Positions 42,281-50,040 of a stretch of DNA of 64,000 nt are shown piece by piece. The DNA is from Bacillota bacterium (lineage in GTDB: Bacteria; Bacillota; Clostridia; Christensenellales; Aristaeellaceae), in contig JAEWSC010000063.1 in NCBI GenBank assembly GCA_023398575.1, positions 1 through 64,000 on the forward strand. Reading direction: 5' to 3'. The stretch's first letter is position 1; each line of letters begins with the position of its first letter. The notes beneath the pieces were generated by a model, which had not been told where the DNA came from, ran no database searches, and saw only the letters and a list, made by a program, of their open reading frames with translations. Made by a program: the position numbers and the translations under genes.

Positions 42281-42449
42281 ATTGCCTTGTCATTAAGGAT
42301 AGCAGATGGAAGCTGATCAAAGCAACCATATAATGTGTGCATTTCCGGCGACATCGCAAGTCTCCCCATCTGTGACAGCCGCACGGTTGCCTGAGGAGAC
42401 CCGGCTTTGTATAATGAGCTTGCGTGAAAAAAATAATTGCGCAATCCCA

Positions 42450-42480
42450 TTGACTTTGGCACAGTGTCAAGGTTTATGAT
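42450..42480 (+). promoter_or_regulatory. MerR-type promoter with 19-bp spacer and operator dyad
   Basis: TTGACT (42450-42455) and TATGAT (42475-42480) are separated by 19 bp, the elongated spacer typical of MerR-activated promoters. The spacer holds the dyad ACTTTGGCAC-A-GTGTCAAGGT (42453-42473; 8 of 10 positions pair). The adjacent MerR gene is the natural regulator, implying autoactivation. Confidence 0.7.
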
Positions 42481-42520
42481 CAATATGCAATCCGGAAATG
42501 CTAAGAAAAAGGTGAGCTGC

Positions 42521-43339
42521 TTGTTTAAAATCGGTGAATTCTCAAAGCTTGTTCGTGTTTCCGCTCGAATGCTGCGCCACTATGAAAAATGCGGCCTGCT
42601 TTGCCCTGCGCAAATTGACCGCTTTACCGGCTATCGCATGTACAGTGCCGCCCAAATACCGCTGGTATCACGCATCGTAACCCTGCGCGATATGGGGTTT
42701 TTGCTGGAAGAAATCGAGGAACTGCTGCCCTACTGCGAAAATGCCCAAGTCATGCAAAAGGCGCTGGCGGAAAAGAGCCGGGAAATTCAAGGCACCATTG
42801 CGCTTGAACAGCGCAAGCTTGAGAAAATCGTCGCTCTGACCAAAATAATGAAAAGGGAGCGGATGGATATGGTATATGAAGTAGAATTAAAGGAACTGAA
42901 GGCGCAAAAGGTATTGTCCCTTCGGGAGACCATTGTCGCCTATGATAGGGAAGGAGAACTGTGGGAAAAGCTGGGCATGTACATTGCGAAAAACCACATC
43001 GCATGCGATGCCGGCGGGTATTCCATCTATCACGATGAGGATTACAAGGACAGCGATGTAGATGTGGAGGTCGCTATTCCTGTGCCGGCACTTAATGAAA
43101 GCCGGGACGGATTTGTGTACAGGGAGCTGCCGGCCATCCCCTTGGCAGCCACCATCCGGTTTACAGGGCCTTATGAAGGCTATACCGCAGCCATGGAAAA
43201 GCTGGCAGCCTGGACAGAGAAGCAGGGATATGCCTTTGATGGTCTGATTCGGGGCCTGGCCGTTGCTTCGCCCATGAGCGTGAACTCGCCGGCAGATTTT
43301 GTGACCGAGCTGCAGGTGCCAGTGAAAAAAGTATCATAA
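42521..43339 (+). CDS. MerR regulator with GyrI-like effector domain
   Basis: 272 residues from the TTG at 42521 (AAGGTGA 5-6 nt ahead), which gives the standard LFKIGEFSKLVRVSARMLRHYEKCGLL start; an in-frame ATG at 42485 would lie almost on the -10 box. N-terminal winged helix and coiled coil to about 125, then a C-terminal GyrI/SOUL-like effector domain (about 130-272, ending FVTELQVPVKK) with a SIYHDEDYKDSDVDVEVAIPV strand block. The group includes drug-sensing BmrR and BltR relatives. A strong 19-bp-spacer promoter precedes it. Confidence 0.88.
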   Translation: MFKIGEFSKLVRVSARMLRHYEKCGLLCPAQIDRFTGYRMYSAAQIPLVSRIVTLRDMGFLLEEIEELLPYCENAQVMQKALAEKSREIQGTIALEQRKLEKIVALTKIMKRERMDMVYEVELKELKAQKVLSLRETIVAYDREGELWEKLGMYIAKNHIACDAGGYSIYHDEDYKDSDVDVEVAIPVPALNESRDGFVYRELPAIPLAATIRFTGPYEGYTAAMEKLAAWTEKQGYAFDGLIRGLAVASPMSVNSPADFVTELQVPVKKVS

Positions 43340-43411
43340 AGACAAGGATAAGGAGGAGGCCGCGGCGATGTACTGCGGCCTCCAATTATATTTGGCTATA
43401 TCATGATCCGT

Positions 43412-43912
43412 TTACACCAGCACCGATTCTGCATCTACGTGCAGATACTCCGCCAATGCATCCACAATCAATTGATGGTCATGGGTCTGGGGAAGGCCTG
43501 AGACGACGATGGCGCCTGCCACGCCGGCATCCTTCATGCGGATGGGAAAGCCGCCGCCAGATAAGGCGAACTCCTTTTCATTGAGCCCGAATTCGGCCAG
43601 GGTTCTGCCAGAAAGCAGCATCTCCTGCGTCACCAGCAGCGAGCTTTTCCAGAATTCCAGTACGGTATTTCGTTTGCGGGCAACCCACCGGTCATTGTTG
43701 GGGGAAGGCTTTTCCACAACAGTGTGAAACAATTGCAGACCAGAGAACGTGATATCTATGGACACGCTGCCGCCGTGTGCTAGGGCATGCACGCGCAGGC
43801 TTTGGCCGATGGCCCAGGCATCACCTGCGTCAAAGTGCTCAAATTGCAAAGCAGCTTCCTGCCTTCGAATGATTTCTGCCATTTGCCGTGGGGCGTCCTT
43901 ATCATCCTGCAT
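43412..43912 (-). CDS. heme-degrading domain/UPF0303 family protein
   Basis: 166 residues. The pattern of an N-terminal AALQFEHFDAGDAWAIGQSLRVHALAHGGSVSIDITF, FHTVVEKPSPNNDRWVARKRNTVLEF and C-terminal FALSGGGFPIRMKDAGVAGAIVVSGLPQTHDHQLIVDALAEYL matches UPF0303/GlcG-HbpS-like proteins, which bind heme or small ligands. No signal peptide, so cytosolic. It is 24 bp downstream of the Gfo/Idh gene and probably co-transcribed with it; in some bacteria this pair accompanies sugar-catabolic genes. Confidence 0.85.
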   Translation of the reverse strand: MQDDKDAPRQMAEIIRRQEAALQFEHFDAGDAWAIGQSLRVHALAHGGSVSIDITFSGLQLFHTVVEKPSPNNDRWVARKRNTVLEFWKSSLLVTQEMLLSGRTLAEFGLNEKEFALSGGGFPIRMKDAGVAGAIVVSGLPQTHDHQLIVDALAEYLHVDAESVLV

Positions 43913-43936
43913 GAGGGTGCTCCTTCCTATTGTGCC

Positions 43937-44893
43937 TTATTGCGCGGCATCTAAAATCCTGTTAATCAGGCGGATGTTGCGCACCGTTTCCTCAAGGGAG
44001 AAGAAAGGTTCGCGGCCAGAGCGCACCGCTTCGGAAAAATCCTCCACTTCCAATACATACCGCTGGCTTTCCGGAACGGGAATCTCCGTAATGCCTCCAT
44101 CCCTGTACAATAGCATCGGCAGGCCGGTACCGTCAAAGGTTTCCTGCACAAGCAGCGTGCCTAACGTGCCGCTGATCTCGGTTAGTTGGGTGGTATGGGA
44201 ATCAAACCCGGAACCCAGGGTGCAGATAGCGCCGTTTTTGTATTTGAGCACCGCATCCAGCGAGTATTCAACGCCATATGCTTCTGTTTTCAAGGCACAG
44301 ACGGAGACTGGCTCCTCGCCCATAATCATGCCAATCAGATTAACAGGATAACAGCCCACATCCCACAAGCTTCCGCCGCCAAGTGCCGCATCCAGGCGGA
44401 TATTAGGGCCGGGCCGCATAACAAAACGGAAGGAAGAATGGATGTGCCGAACCTCGCCAATGGCGCCGGAAGCCAGCGTTTCCTTTAATTTTGTAATCTT
44501 TGGGGTATAGCGGTACATGAATGCTTCGGCCAGTTTAACGCCATTTTCCTCACAGGCGGCAATCATCTCAAGACAATCTGTCTCCGTCAGGGCCATGGGC
44601 TTTTCGCAAAGCACATGCTTTTTTGCCTTTGCGGCCTTCATGGTCCATTCCTTGTGCAGGCTGTTGGGCAGGGGGATGTACACGGCGTCTACATTGGGAT
44701 CATTCAGCAGCGCTTCATAACTGTCATAGGCCTTTTCAAAAGGAAAATCTGCCTGGGCCTGCTTTAGTTTTTCGGGATTGGTAGAGGCGATGGCGTAAGG
44801 GACGGCATTTTTCGCCGCCATCATGGCGGGAATCAGATGGAGCTTTGCAATGCGGGCATAACCCAAGATGCCAAAGCGAATGGGTGTGTTCAA
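43937..44893 (-). CDS. Gfo/Idh/MocA family oxidoreductase
   Basis: 318 residues from the TTG with start base 44893 (AAAGG 8 nt ahead); an ATG 9 nt earlier (44902) abuts that site. N-terminal NAD(P) fold begins IRFGILGYARIAKLHLIPAM, with the catalytic lysine in VLCEKPMALT and EAFMYRYTPKITKL. The second domain has GGGSLWDVGCYPVNLIGMIMG. Acts on a sugar, cyclitol or sugar acid; substrate unknown. Upstream of the UPF0303 gene on the same transcript. Confidence 0.9.
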   Translation of the reverse strand: MNTPIRFGILGYARIAKLHLIPAMMAAKNAVPYAIASTNPEKLKQAQADFPFEKAYDSYEALLNDPNVDAVYIPLPNSLHKEWTMKAAKAKKHVLCEKPMALTETDCLEMIAACEENGVKLAEAFMYRYTPKITKLKETLASGAIGEVRHIHSSFRFVMRPGPNIRLDAALGGGSLWDVGCYPVNLIGMIMGEEPVSVCALKTEAYGVEYSLDAVLKYKNGAICTLGSGFDSHTTQLTEISGTLGTLLVQETFDGTGLPMLLYRDGGITEIPVPESQRYVLEVEDFSEAVRSGREPFFSLEETVRNIRLINRILDAAQ

Positions 44894-45033
44894 ATAAATC
44901 ATCCTTTCTTGAGCGGATGCGATTTTGTCCAGGTGCATATGGCTATTATACCAGAAATTTGGATGTTAAAGCCACATGCAATATGATTTGCGCACTTTGA
45001 AACTGTAAACGTGGTATACAAAAGAAGCGCTTC

Positions 45034-45397
45034 GTATAGGAAGCGCTCCACAGACCATCAACAAAGTGGCAATGCCACTTTGTTGAGTTTTACCCTCGCG
45101 GCTACTTTCCATCGGCTATGCCTATGTGCGGTCGTTTGCTCGGGCAAGGAAAGAATTTCTTCGAAATTCCAACGCAAATTGCCGCACATGTCGCCAATTT
45201 GCGATCCAAAATGGAAGGCTCCGTAGCCGTAGCAGCCCCCAGTGGGGGCAGGATGCAAGGCGAAGGAGGGTGGCGAAACAGAGCAATGCGAACGGCAGTA
45301 AGCAGTGCGACAATTGAGCCAGCCGGACATTCGGCCCTCCCAGCCCTCCCATAGGTTTTTTGATAGTCTGAGGGCACCTTGTATAGGAAGCGCTCCA
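45034..45397 (+). repeat. composite repeat: R1 copy c with an inserted R3-like module
   Basis: R1 core at 45051-45371 (GACCATCAACAAAGTGGC hairpin, TGTGCGG/CCGCACA stem, and the GATAGTCTGA end). Bracketed by a 17-bp perfect direct repeat GTATAGGAAGCGCTCCA (45034-45050 and 45381-45397), the left one following an AGCGCTTC/GAAGCGCT hairpin. Between about 45224 and 45336 an extra module matches the inner part of the 53162-53405 element (revcomp GCGAAGGAGG-type and TGGCGAAAC segments). It fills the 538-bp gap after the Gfo/Idh gene. Confidence 0.72.
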
Positions 45398-45431
45398 GTG
45401 TGTATGTGAAATAAAATGGCAGCTTTGGGTT

Positions 45432-46766
45432 TTACGCCGCCAGCGGGCCGGTCTGGCTCTCAATGACCTTCAATATCTCGGTTTCTTCGCCGGTCAATGC
45501 GTCAATATACACCAAGTACTGGCTGTCGCTCCACGCACCGGTAAATTCATAGCAAAGCTTTTCCCCGCCGCGGTAGGGGATCAGACATAGCCTGGACTGC
45601 AGTATTTCCAGCCGGCTGCTTACCATTTCCCTGGCTTGCTCCTCGGTCAGCTTAGGCTTGTCCAACGTGCGCTGCCTGTGGTTCATCCAATAATTGTTGG
45701 CTTCCACGCCTACCACATCACCGGTGTCCATGCGGATTTGCACCTTGACCAGGTCAGGATACAAAAGCACGCCATCCTGTGTGGCAGCATAGTTGATAAC
45801 CGCAAGGCCGTTGTATATTTGATAATAATTGTCTACCATTTCGCCAAAGCCCCGGTCGGACAAAAAGGCTTTCGCCTTCTCCTTGCATTGGTCAATGGAC
45901 AGGGTTTGGGCGAACTCGGCATGCTCGGGCATAATCCACAATACTTTGCCGCCCTGCCTGGTCACCTCCACGTTCAGGGTATTGTCTCCCACATCCACCG
46001 CGACGCCGTAGGATGGAATGGCGCCTTGTATGGCTACACTTTCCCGAACAGCCGTCACACGCTGAACACCTACAAAGCTCTTGGCGATCTCCAGCGCCTG
46101 CTCCTTGGTGATTTCCTCCTTGGGCAGCCCCTGTGGCGCGCCCATGTGCCGGGAATCAGAAAATGCGCCATCGTAAATCAGGGTGGGGTAGTCAATGCCG
46201 TTATCTTTGTCGCCTACCTGTTCCATGGGGCGGGCCTGAACCTGCATGTCATTATAGAAAACGGATGCGTCCGTGGTATATTTCAGGCTGTCGGCAATCA
46301 TTTGCTGCTGGGCTGCCTGCAATTGGCCGGCCAGCAATACGCAGTTGGTGAGCAGCTTGTTAAGCTGGTCCAGGTCTGTATCGTTAAGCGGTGTGCCGTT
46401 GGCCACTTTCAACACCAATGTATCCGTATAATCGCCCACCTGACCGGCGAATTTTACCGTGGGCTCCATCGCCTCGTAAGAAAGCGGGAGCACCGTTAAA
46501 TTGCTTTGCACATCAAAGGCCTGGCGACTCAAGTCGCTTAACAGGTCGACGCCAGTCTGAGGGCTGGCAGAAACCAGCAGCTTGTTCATTTTGACTTCCA
46601 TGCTTTGCAACTGGCTGACAGATTGCAAAACAGCGCTATAATACACATCCTCCAGTACTCGGCTGGTTTTTGCCGCCCGTTGGCCTTGATAGATGGCTGT
46701 GCCGATGGCAGCTACCAGCGCGACGGAGAGAAAGGTGTACAGCAGCATATGATGCTTTTTTTGCAT
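45432..46766 (-). CDS. ypeB: germination protein YpeB
   Basis: 444 residues. One N-terminal membrane segment (LLYTFLSVALVAAIGTAIY), then a helical region and two to three PepSY-like domains (EITKEQALEIAKSFVG, IDQCKEKAKAFLSDRGFGEMV, LTEEQAREMVSSRLEILQSRLCLIPYRGGEKLCYEFTGAW). YpeB is needed to build and stabilise the cortex-lytic enzyme SleB in dormant spores. It is 12 bp downstream of sleB, the usual order. Start at 46766 follows a GGAAGGGA site. Confidence 0.94.
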   Translation of the reverse strand: MQKKHHMLLYTFLSVALVAAIGTAIYQGQRAAKTSRVLEDVYYSAVLQSVSQLQSMEVKMNKLLVSASPQTGVDLLSDLSRQAFDVQSNLTVLPLSYEAMEPTVKFAGQVGDYTDTLVLKVANGTPLNDTDLDQLNKLLTNCVLLAGQLQAAQQQMIADSLKYTTDASVFYNDMQVQARPMEQVGDKDNGIDYPTLIYDGAFSDSRHMGAPQGLPKEEITKEQALEIAKSFVGVQRVTAVRESVAIQGAIPSYGVAVDVGDNTLNVEVTRQGGKVLWIMPEHAEFAQTLSIDQCKEKAKAFLSDRGFGEMVDNYYQIYNGLAVINYAATQDGVLLYPDLVKVQIRMDTGDVVGVEANNYWMNHRQRTLDKPKLTEEQAREMVSSRLEILQSRLCLIPYRGGEKLCYEFTGAWSDSQYLVYIDALTGEETEILKVIESQTGPLAA

Positions 46767-46778
46767 ACGATCCCTTCC

Positions 46779-47453
46779 TTATATAGCAAAGTTGTGCCGG
46801 CCGATGGCCAAGGTGATTTGACGTGTCCAGATCCAGCCGTTGGTGGCGGTGGCGGGGTTGTAATAGTACAGTGCGCCGCCGGTGGGATCCCAACCGTTCA
46901 TGGCATCCCGGGCCGCCCTTAAGCTATCCTGGCCTGGGTTTAAGTTGATCTGCCCATCGGCCACCGCGTCAAAGGCACCGGGCTGATAAACGACACCACT
47001 GATGGTATTGGGGAAAGAGGGGCTTTTGACGCGGTTTAAGACCACCGCGCCAACGGCCACCTGGCCGATATATGGTTCACCCCTGGCCTCGCCGTTGATC
47101 AGCCTGGCCAGGGTATATACCTCGCTATCGTTGAAATTACCGGCTGAAACTGCGCCGCCGGTTAGCGTGATGCCCAGCGCGGCCGCCGTGGTGGGGCCGA
47201 CCACGCCGTCTACCTTCAGTCCGTTTTTGCGCTGAAAGTACACCACCGCATTATATGTCTCCTGGCCATAATAGCCTGTGACGGACCCGTCATAATAACC
47301 CCATTGCTTGAGTTTTTTTTGCACAGCGTTGACCTGGTCTCCCGATGAACCCCAGGCCACTACCTGGGCATACGCTAATTGCATGTTGAAAAGCAGTACC
47401 AAGCCCACCGCCAGCGTGGCCAGGGCCGAAAATTTCCCTCTTTGCCTGAACAC
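46779..47453 (-). CDS. sleB: spore cortex-lytic enzyme SleB
   Basis: 224 residues, starting at GTG (base 47453) after AAAAAGGGGG. Signal peptide (LAVGLVLLFNMQLAYA), a PG_binding_1 domain (about 32-92, GSSGDQVNAVQKKLKQWGYYDG, GVVGPTTAAALGI) and the hydrolase/lytic transglycosylase domain (about 108-224, LARLINGEARGEPYIGQVAVGAVVLNRVKSPSFP) with the catalytic Glu in NGEARGE. It cuts muramic-delta-lactam peptidoglycan during germination. A sigma-G-type promoter lies in the end of spoIIR just upstream. Confidence 0.96.
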   Translation of the reverse strand: MFRQRGKFSALATLAVGLVLLFNMQLAYAQVVAWGSSGDQVNAVQKKLKQWGYYDGSVTGYYGQETYNAVVYFQRKNGLKVDGVVGPTTAAALGITLTGGAVSAGNFNDSEVYTLARLINGEARGEPYIGQVAVGAVVLNRVKSPSFPNTISGVVYQPGAFDAVADGQINLNPGQDSLRAARDAMNGWDPTGGALYYYNPATATNGWIWTRQITLAIGRHNFAI

Positions 47454-47486
47454 GGCATTTCCCCCTTTTTGCTACCCACTCAGGCA

Positions 47487-47516
47487 AAGTATGGCATCCT
47501 TTTCACAAAATCATAC
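47487..47516 (-). promoter_or_regulatory. sigma-G-type promoter of sleB-ypeB
   Basis: On the minus strand GTATG, 18-bp spacer, CATACTT. This matches the forespore sigma-G consensus gHATR-N18-CATWMTA except for the last base. The -35 overlaps the stop codon of spoIIR (GTA-TGA). Confidence 0.6.
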
Positions 47517-48131
47517 GGGCGGCAAAAGCGGCCAGGCAGAAAATAACCGTCCCACCCACCAGGAAAATTCCGGCTGCGGTTCTGTCTGGGCAGATGGACT
47601 GGCTGTTGGCTGCGGAACAGGTTGTTCCGCAGGCGGTGTGTCGGAGGAGGCCAAGGAAAGGCAAAGGTTGGGGAAGAGCACGCACCACCAATTTTTTCCT
47701 TCGCCGCTGCCCAATACGATGCGAAGAGCGTTGTAATCACCGGCCGGAACCAGCACGGAGCCGTACCACCGGTCTGGAAAGGTGAAAACGCCTACCATCG
47801 CCGTGACATCACCCTCAAAGCCTTCTTCCCGTGCTGCCGCAAGCGCCGCATCTGCAAGCGCCTGCCGATTATCGCGAAGGAAATCCATCATATCATCGCA
47901 GCTTTTGATGCCTGTCATTTTATCTCGCCAGGCGGCAAGCACCTTGTCCCGTACGCACAGCTTAATTCGCTGGTTCTCCTCATCGTCTCCAGCCGCGATG
48001 ACGTGCAGGCGAATGATCTGACCGGTTTGCAGCGCATCCTGCAGTTTTTCTTCTTCTGTAATGGCCTGGGCGGTCATGGATACACTCCATATAAGAAGGG
48101 CAGTGAACATAAACACAAGCACCCTGCGCAT
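47511..48131 (-). CDS. spoIIR: stage II sporulation protein R
   Basis: 206 residues. Signal peptide (VFMFTALLIWSVSMTAQA), then the SpoIIR core: QIIRLHVIAAGDDEENQRIKLCVRDKVLAAW, FEGDVTAMVGVFTFPDRWYGSVLVPAGDYNALRIVLGSGEGKNWWCVLFPNLCL. The Pro/Ser C-terminal tail is variable. SpoIIR is exported from the forespore to activate the SpoIIGA protease and release sigma-E in the mother cell. It is upstream of sleB-ypeB with the same orientation, but that pair has its own sigma-G-like promoter. Start base 48131 behind AGGAGGCAAATGC. Confidence 0.95.
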   Translation of the reverse strand: MRRVLVFMFTALLIWSVSMTAQAITEEEKLQDALQTGQIIRLHVIAAGDDEENQRIKLCVRDKVLAAWRDKMTGIKSCDDMMDFLRDNRQALADAALAAAREEGFEGDVTAMVGVFTFPDRWYGSVLVPAGDYNALRIVLGSGEGKNWWCVLFPNLCLSLASSDTPPAEQPVPQPTASPSAQTEPQPEFSWWVGRLFSAWPLLPPV

Positions 48132-48227
48132 GCATTTGCCTCCTAAAAGGTTTGTGCATACAGGGTGCCCGTGTGTTATACAAATTATGTATACGATTTT
48201 TAAAGATTATTCATAGACCAGATACAG

Positions 48228-48977
48228 TTATCCAACCCTCTTTAAAAAGTCCAGCATACGTTCGTTAACCACCTTCACCTGCTCGGTGGGCATATGGGGC
48301 CGGTGCCCGCTGTCGGGCACACTGAATATTTCGGCCTGGGGGCACTTGCCCCGCATGTATGCCAGTTTTTCCGGCGAGGCGAAGGTATCGTGTTCTCCGC
48401 CAATGAGCAGCATGGGCATGGTCAGCCTAGACCAGTCATCATCGCTTACATGGGGATACAGCCGCCAATCCCTGACGCTCATACGCATGTGGTGCTGCCA
48501 GTCGCCACCGTGGGCGTCCATATGCAGGTTTTTTATGCGCTCGATCACCGCGTCCTGATGGTTTTTGATCAGCGCCTCCGGCTCAAAATCTTCGGATCCG
48601 GTGGGGTCTGCCTGACCGGAACAGCCGATGGTGATGACGCTTTTTACAAGCTCGGGATGTCGGGATGCCAGGTGCAGCGCAACGCCGCCGCCCAGGCTGT
48701 AGCCAAGTAGATGGGTCTTGCCGATGCCCAAGGCATGCAAAAAGCCGGCCATGTCTTCGGCGATAATGGGCGTATCCCAATCCCTGCTTTCACTGGTCGT
48801 CCGGCCATGGCCCCGAAAATCGGGCAGCAGGCAGCGGTATGTATGGAAAAAAGGTTGTATTTGTCCGCCAAAGGCGATGATGCCGCGGCTGTACCCGCTG
48901 TGTAAAAATAAAATGGGTTCGCCGGTGCCGATGTCCTCATAATAGACGTTGCAATCATTGACCTGTTGATAGGGCAT
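48228..48977 (-). CDS. alpha/beta hydrolase
   Basis: 249 residues. Standard fold with oxyanion HSGYSRG, nucleophile S94 in GYSLGGG, Asp in GGEHDTFAS and His in PDSGHRPH. Similar to arylesterase/haloperoxidase-type hydrolases; the substrate cannot be assigned. It ends a three-gene minus-strand set behind the MarR regulator and PNPOx-like gene (4-bp gap and 4-bp overlap), so it is likely under MarR control. Confidence 0.9.
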   Translation of the reverse strand: MPYQQVNDCNVYYEDIGTGEPILFLHSGYSRGIIAFGGQIQPFFHTYRCLLPDFRGHGRTTSESRDWDTPIIAEDMAGFLHALGIGKTHLLGYSLGGGVALHLASRHPELVKSVITIGCSGQADPTGSEDFEPEALIKNHQDAVIERIKNLHMDAHGGDWQHHMRMSVRDWRLYPHVSDDDWSRLTMPMLLIGGEHDTFASPEKLAYMRGKCPQAEIFSVPDSGHRPHMPTEQVKVVNERMLDFLKRVG

Positions 48978-48980
48978 TCT

Positions 48981-49412
48981 TTACTCCTCAAACGCCTGTA
49001 CGCTGAACAGATGCTTTTCCAGGCCGTGGTAGTAGTTGCCGTTTTGGGCGGTAAATTTTAAAATGCAATAATCCGGATCGGTTGGTCCAAGGGGATAGTA
49101 CTTTTCGTCGCCATCCTTCCAGAAGGACAGCTTTACTTCGTTATCCAAAAGCACCTGCATGCTCCCTGTGAGCATTAAGCCATGGAAGTCGGCGTGGTCC
49201 ACAAAATAGATGCAGGCTTCCGGCCGTTTTTGAAACTGCCCGGTGCGGATGGCCGAGGTGTTGGTGGAAAACCAAAAGGTGTGAAGTCCTTCGCCTTTTA
49301 GCTGAAACATGGTTTTCGCGTTGGGATGGCCGTTATCGTCAATCGAGCAGACGATGATATCGCGGCTGCCTTTCACCAATTGTTTGATATCGCTTTTGAC
49401 CTGGTCATTCAT
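48981..49412 (-). CDS. PNPOx-like (general stress protein 26-type) flavin-binding protein
   Basis: 143 residues of the split-barrel fold: IVCSIDDNGHPNAKTMFQLKGEGLHTFWFSTNTSAIR and KRPEACIYFVDHADFHGLMLTGSMQVLLDNEVKLSFWKDGDEKYYPLGPTDPDYCILKF. These proteins use FMN, F420 or act as stress proteins. Start overlaps the stop of the MarR gene (ATGA-type), confirming co-transcription. Confidence 0.85.
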   Translation of the reverse strand: MNDQVKSDIKQLVKGSRDIIVCSIDDNGHPNAKTMFQLKGEGLHTFWFSTNTSAIRTGQFQKRPEACIYFVDHADFHGLMLTGSMQVLLDNEVKLSFWKDGDEKYYPLGPTDPDYCILKFTAQNGNYYHGLEKHLFSVQAFEE

Positions 49413-49852
49413 TGTGAATCTCCATCCTTTTTTTCTAGATTATCAATGATTTTCCGAAGTGTGTTTTCAAAGCCTTCGATTTCATGATCCGCAAAGCCCT
49501 GGTAAAACAAAACGTTCATCTGCTCGGATACCCGGTCATAATCCGCCTTGTAACCCTTGGCCCTTTCGGTGATGGTGACAAAAATCTGCCTTCGGTTTTT
49601 CTTATCGGGAACACGCATCAGCAGCCCGGCTTGCTCCATCCTGTCCAGCATGCTGGTGAGGGTGGTCTTGGCCAGTGAGGTCAGCCGGCCAATCTCAGAA
49701 ATGGTCAATGTTTCATGCTCCCACAGCACGTAGAGTATTCTGCCCTGGGCACCGTTAAAGGCGTCCACGCCGCTTTCCCGAAGCAGCTTTTCAAAGGTAC
49801 GCGCCTGCAATTGGTGTATTCTTGAAATCAAAAAGCCGCCATAAGTTTTGAT
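49409..49852 (-). CDS. MarR family regulator with probable ATC start codon
   Basis: 147 residues. Winged-helix core GAQGRILYVLWEHETLTISEIGRLTSLAKTTLTSMLDRMEQAGLLMRVPDKKNRRQIFVTITERAKGY with MarR-type N- and C-terminal helices. No ATG, and no usable TTG or GTG, lies at the right distance from AAGGAGG: the codon 8 nt after it is ATC (bases 49852-49850), starting KTYGGFLISRIHQLQ, the normal MarR N-terminus; an in-frame GTG (49861) touches the ribosome site itself. Upstream is TTGACA-17-TATTCT with an overlapping imperfect palindrome, implying autorepression. It leads the hydrolase-PNPOx operon. Confidence 0.85.
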   Translation of the reverse strand: MKTYGGFLISRIHQLQARTFEKLLRESGVDAFNGAQGRILYVLWEHETLTISEIGRLTSLAKTTLTSMLDRMEQAGLLMRVPDKKNRRQIFVTITERAKGYKADYDRVSEQMNVLFYQGFADHEIEGFENTLRKIIDNLEKKDGDSQ

Positions 49853-49871
49853 TTGTATCACCTCCTTATAT

Positions 49872-49900
49872 AGAATAGTACCATATAGTATTAATGTCAA
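49872..49900 (-). promoter_or_regulatory. MarR-operon promoter and operator
   Basis: Minus strand TTGACA (49900-49895), 17 bp, TATTCT (49877-49872). An imperfect palindrome ATACTA-N5-TACTAT (49875-49891) covers the spacer and -10, a likely MarR site. Predicted leader is only about 13 nt. Confidence 0.75.
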
Positions 49901-49967
49901 GATGTGATAGGAGCTTTTTTTGAAAGAGGAATGTGCCAAGCGCATCGGTAGAAAATGCGTTATGCGG

Positions 49968-49996
49968 TTGACAGGGCATGATATAGCGGATATACT
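49968..49996 (+). promoter_or_regulatory. sigma-A promoter of the PHP gene
   Basis: TTGACA at 49968-49973, 17-bp spacer, TATACT at 49991-49996; 44 bp before the ATG at 50041. Confidence 0.75.
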
Positions 49997-50040
49997 TTCA
50001 AGAAACTTTGCATACCTAAAGCAAGGGGGAGTGGTTTTCA

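Noticed and set aside
42093..42470. N-terminal extension of the RidA-like protein
   Set aside because: Runs through repeat R4 and the MerR promoter; the real start has GGAGAT just ahead.
21074..45400. CRISPR arrays in the repeat-rich gaps
   Set aside because: The repeats are long, few and structured, with no regular short repeat-spacer pattern and no cas genes.
48132..48230. Possible sigma-F promoter of spoIIR
   Set aside because: GTATA motifs are present but no fitting -10 at the right distance was found.
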